A stretch of DNA of 64,000 bases from positions 1,807,809-1,871,808 of the forward strand of contig NZ_JAAAML010000001.1 of NCBI RefSeq assembly GCF_024105735.1, in the 5' to 3' direction. This document shows positions 61,410-64,000 of this stretch, in pieces. The DNA comes from Parahoeflea alexandrii (GTDB lineage: Bacteria; Pseudomonadota; Alphaproteobacteria; Rhizobiales; Rhizobiaceae). The notes beneath the pieces are model-generated. The model was not told the origin of the DNA, did no database searches, and saw nothing but the letters and a program-made list of their open reading frames with translations. Numbering within the stretch: position 1 is the stretch's first letter; every line of letters starts with the position of its first letter. Both the position numbers and the translations under genes were made by a program.

Positions 61410-62102
61410 ATGACCGACAAGCAGAAACGGCTGGGCGCAGGACGGCGGCTGAGAAACTATTTTCTGACCGGCCTGATCATCGTGGCGCCGCTCGCTATTA
61501 CCGCCTATCTGACCTGGACCTTCATCGGCTGGGTAGACAGCTGGGTGAAGCCCTATATTCCGGCCATCTACAATCCTGACTATTACCTGCCGTTTGCAGT
61601 GCCGGGATTTGGTCTGCTGACAGCGTTGTTCCTGATCACCATGATCGGGTTTCTTACTGCCAACCTCGTCGGCCGCTCGATCATCTCCTTCGGAGAATCG
61701 CTTCTCGACCGGATGCCCCTGGTGCGCAGTCTCTACAAGGGGCTCAAGCAGATCTTTCAGACGGTGCTCGCCGAGCAGAGCGGGTCGTTCAAGCAGGCAG
61801 CGCTGATCGAGTATCCGCGACGCGGACTGTGGTCGATCGTCTTCATCGCCACCGATACCAAGGGTGAGGTCAATTCGCGGCTGCCGGAGGACGATTCAAT
61901 GTCGGTGTTTCTGCCGACAACACCAAACCCAACGTCGGGTTTCCTGCTGTTCGTGCCGCGCAAGGACGTGATCATTCTCGACATGAGCGTCGAAGAGGCG
62001 GCCAAGATGGTGATCTCGGCCGGCTTGGTGTCTCCGGATTTTCCAAAGGTCCTTCCGGTTCAGACAAGGCCCAAGTCAAAGGCCAAACCAGCGGCGGAGT
62101 GA
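61410..62102 (+). CDS. DUF502 membrane protein
   Basis: A 230-residue DUF502-family inner-membrane protein. Two spans are predicted, YFLTGLIIVAPLAITAYLTW and FGLLTALFLITMIGFLTANLVG, followed by the family core SLLDRMPLVRSLYKGLKQIFQTVL and a soluble C-terminal part containing TTPNPTSGFLLFVPRKDVIILDMSVEEA. Function unknown; its place between glmS and recG is conserved in rhizobia. It is convergent with recG, with 6 bases between the two stop codons. Confidence 0.93.
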   Translation: MTDKQKRLGAGRRLRNYFLTGLIIVAPLAITAYLTWTFIGWVDSWVKPYIPAIYNPDYYLPFAVPGFGLLTALFLITMIGFLTANLVGRSIISFGESLLDRMPLVRSLYKGLKQIFQTVLAEQSGSFKQAALIEYPRRGLWSIVFIATDTKGEVNSRLPEDDSMSVFLPTTPNPTSGFLLFVPRKDVIILDMSVEEAAKMVISAGLVSPDFPKVLPVQTRPKSKAKPAAE

Positions 62103-62108
62103 TAGCCT

Positions 62109-64000
62109 TCAGCCGGCTCTGAGGAACCTGATCGCCTCGTCGCGCCGCATCAGGTAGAGCAGCATTCTGAGCGCCTCACCGCGCGGCGAGGCCAGTGAGG
62201 GGTCGGTCTCCAGCACATTGCGGGCATCGCTACGGGCGATTTCCAGAAGATCGGCGTGAGCGCTCAGGTTTGCGAGCCTGAACCCCGGCATGCCCGATTG
62301 CCTCGTGCCGAGCACTTCGCCTTCACCGCGCAGCTTGAGGTCTTCCTCGGCGATGCGGAAGCCATCCTCGGTTTCGCGCAAGACCTGCAACCGCGCGCCG
62401 GCGGTTTCGCCCAAGGGGCCGTGGTAGAGCAATATGCAGCTCGATGCGCCTTCGCCGCGACCGACGCGACCCCTGAGCTGGTGCAACTGGGCAAGCCCGA
62501 AACGTTCGGCGTGTTCGATCACCATGATGGTCGCATCCGGAACGTCAACGCCGACCTCGATCACCGTCGTTGCCACGAGCAGACGGGTCTGGCCGTTCTT
62601 GAACGCGCTCATCGCCTGGTCTTTTTCTTCAGACGTCATGCGACCATGAACAAGCGATACCAGCGGTGCCATGTCCTTGCCGAACGCCTCTGCCAGGCTC
62701 GCATGCCTACTTTCCACCGACATCAAGTCACTCTGCTCGGAATCTTCGACAAGCGGACAGATCCAGTAGGCTTTCTTGCCCTCTTCCAACGCCTTCTTCA
62801 GCCGGTCGACAATCTCGGCCAGACGTTCGTCGGGGATGGTGACGGTGGCGATCGGCTGGCGGCCGGCGGGTTTCTCGGTGAGCTTGGAGACGTCCATATC
62901 GCCAAAGGCCGCCAAGACCAGCGTGCGCGGGATAGGGGTAGCGGTCATGACCAGCATGTGCGGCGCGGTTCCCTTGGCCGTCAGCCGAAGCCGCTGATGA
63001 ACCCCGAACCGGTGCTGCTCATCCACCACCGCCAGGGTGAGGTTCTTGTAGACGACCGATTCCTGAAACAGCGCGTGGGTGCCGATCACAATCCGGGCTT
63101 GGCCATTGGCAATGCGCTCAAGCAGTTCGGCGCGTTCACGGCCCTTGGCGCGGGCGGTCAGCACGGCAACCTCGATGCCGGCGGCCTCCGCCATTCTCCT
63201 GATCGTGGCGTGATGCTGGCGGGCGAGGATCTCGGTCGGGGCCATCAGCACCGCCTGGCCGCCGGCTTCCACGGCATCGGCCATGGCGAGCATCGCCACC
63301 GCGGTCTTGCCGGAACCGACATCGCCCTGGAGAAGGCGCAGCATGCGGTCCTTGCCGGCCATGTCGGCGAGGATTTCCTCGACAGCCGTTGTTTGACTGC
63401 CGGTGAGGGAAAACGGCAGCGCTCCGAGGATCGCCTGGCGCAGGCGGCCTTCCGCGACAACGGGATGTCCAGGCAGCTTGCGCAGTGTCTGGCGCACAAG
63501 TGCCAGCGACAATTGGCCTGCCAGCAGTTCGTCATAGGCCAGGCGGCGGCGCGCCGGTGTCTGCGGTTCGATATCGATCGCCGCTTCGGGATGGTGCAGT
63601 TCGCGGACTGCGTCGGCGAAAGAGGGAAAACTGTTCTTGCTCACCAGGTGGGCGTCGGACCACTCTGGTAGTTCCGGCAGGAGGTCCAGCGCCGACTCGA
63701 TCGACCTGCGGAGTATTTTCGGCGACAGCCCGGCTGTCAGTGGATAGACCGGTTCGATCAACGGAAAGCTGTCCGCGTCCGCTTCCAGGGCGATATGGTC
63801 GGGATGGACCATTGACGGTCTGCCGTTGAACCATTCGACCTTGCCGCTGACCAGCACGGCTTCGCCGACCGGCAGGGTCTTCTCGAGCCATTGCCGCTTG
63901 GAGTGAAAAAAGGTCAAAGCCAGTTCACCGGTATCGTCATGCACGAACACCCGATAGGGCGCGTTTCTGCGGCCAGGAGGCGATGGCTGGTGGCGGTCCA
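62109..64000 (-). CDS. recG: ATP-dependent DNA helicase RecG (N-terminal part outside the window)
   Basis: RecG unwinds branched DNA and rescues stalled replication forks. About 630 residues are visible and the reading frame stays open to the window edge, so roughly the first 70 residues are missing. Visible parts are the end of the wedge domain (FVHDDTGELALTFFHSK), Walker A RLLQGDVGSGKTAVAMLAM, the DEQH box VVDEQHRFGVHQR, helicase motif III VMTATPIPRTL, and motif VI QLHQLRGRVGRGEGASSCIL. The GTG at 63950 is an internal codon because the upstream frame still reads RecG-like sequence. The C-terminus is normal. Confidence 0.97.
   Translation of the reverse strand, partial: DRHQPSPPGRRNAPYRVFVHDDTGELALTFFHSKRQWLEKTLPVGEAVLVSGKVEWFNGRPSMVHPDHIALEADADSFPLIEPVYPLTAGLSPKILRRSIESALDLLPELPEWSDAHLVSKNSFPSFADAVRELHHPEAAIDIEPQTPARRRLAYDELLAGQLSLALVRQTLRKLPGHPVVAEGRLRQAILGALPFSLTGSQTTAVEEILADMAGKDRMLRLLQGDVGSGKTAVAMLAMADAVEAGGQAVLMAPTEILARQHHATIRRMAEAAGIEVAVLTARAKGRERAELLERIANGQARIVIGTHALFQESVVYKNLTLAVVDEQHRFGVHQRLRLTAKGTAPHMLVMTATPIPRTLVLAAFGDMDVSKLTEKPAGRQPIATVTIPDERLAEIVDRLKKALEEGKKAYWICPLVEDSEQSDLMSVESRHASLAEAFGKDMAPLVSLVHGRMTSEEKDQAMSAFKNGQTRLLVATTVIEVGVDVPDATIMVIEHAERFGLAQLHQLRGRVGRGEGASSCILLYHGPLGETAGARLQVLRETEDGFRIAEEDLKLRGEGEVLGTRQSGMPGFRLANLSAHADLLEIARSDARNVLETDPSLASPRGEALRMLLYLMRRDEAIRFLRAG

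Overview
The window is chromosomal DNA of an alphaproteobacterium of the order Hyphomicrobiales (Rhizobiales), most like Rhizobiaceae or a Hoeflea-type relative. The evidence is the gene order gyrA - coaD - two cyclophilins - queA - tgt, the order glmU - glmS - DUF502 - recG, a rhizobial hmuRPSTUV haem locus with RirA-type IRO boxes, and high-GC, GTG-rich coding. No transposase, integrase, CRISPR array or rRNA was seen. One tRNA (Lys-TTT) is present. Both ends cut genes: gyrA lacks its start and recG lacks its N-terminal part.

Layout. 1-12.6 kb is housekeeping and small envelope genes: gyrA, a YafY/WYL regulator beside a VOC gene broken by an amber codon, a transglutaminase-like protease, small conserved proteins, coaD, two cyclophilins, queA-tgt, two small lipoproteins, a GreA-like factor and a DUF4864 protein. 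12.7-19.6 kb holds a divergent acyl-CoA module around a TetR regulator. It encodes the two halves of human ACAD10/11 as separate genes (a kinase-fold protein and an acyl-CoA dehydrogenase) with SDR and MDR dehydrogenases, and is best read as a 4-hydroxy-acid degradation unit. 19.7-24.3 kb is the lower valine pathway (mmsA, acyl-CoA dehydrogenase, 3-hydroxyisobutyryl-CoA hydrolase, mmsB).

25.7-32.5 kb is a homogentisate pathway: hmgA, fumarylacetoacetase, an MBL protein with an incomplete metal site, a flavin hydroxylase, DUF2783, a VOC protein and maiA. Two near-identical operators precede its two transcription units. 32.5-40.6 kb is a seven-gene minus-strand operon (ABC importer, cytosine-deaminase-like amidohydrolase, FAD oxidoreductase, two flavodoxin-fold quinone reductases) divergent from ridA and a creatininase-family gene. 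It looks like an uptake and degradation system for an unidentified N-heterocycle or cyclic amide.

41.2-51.0 kb is a complete haem-acquisition locus. Leftward run hmuR, a small secreted cysteine protein, exbB, two exbD genes, tonB and an IsdG-like haem monooxygenase. Rightward run hmuP, hmuS, hmuT, hmuU and hmuV. Each divergent promoter has its own IRO box, and both mRNA leaders carry the same bipartite motif. One ExbD has Asn where the proton-carrying Asp is expected.

51.2-53.8 kb has two flavoenzymes. 53.8-55.75 kb is a distinctly AT-richer segment holding one unrecognised secreted 552-residue protein and a truncated reading frame. It abuts the 3' end of tRNA-Lys, and a near-copy of the tRNA end lies at its other edge, suggesting a small acquired insertion. 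56.2-64 kb returns to core genes: ccdA-like, an EamA transporter, glmU, glmS, a DUF502 membrane protein and recG.
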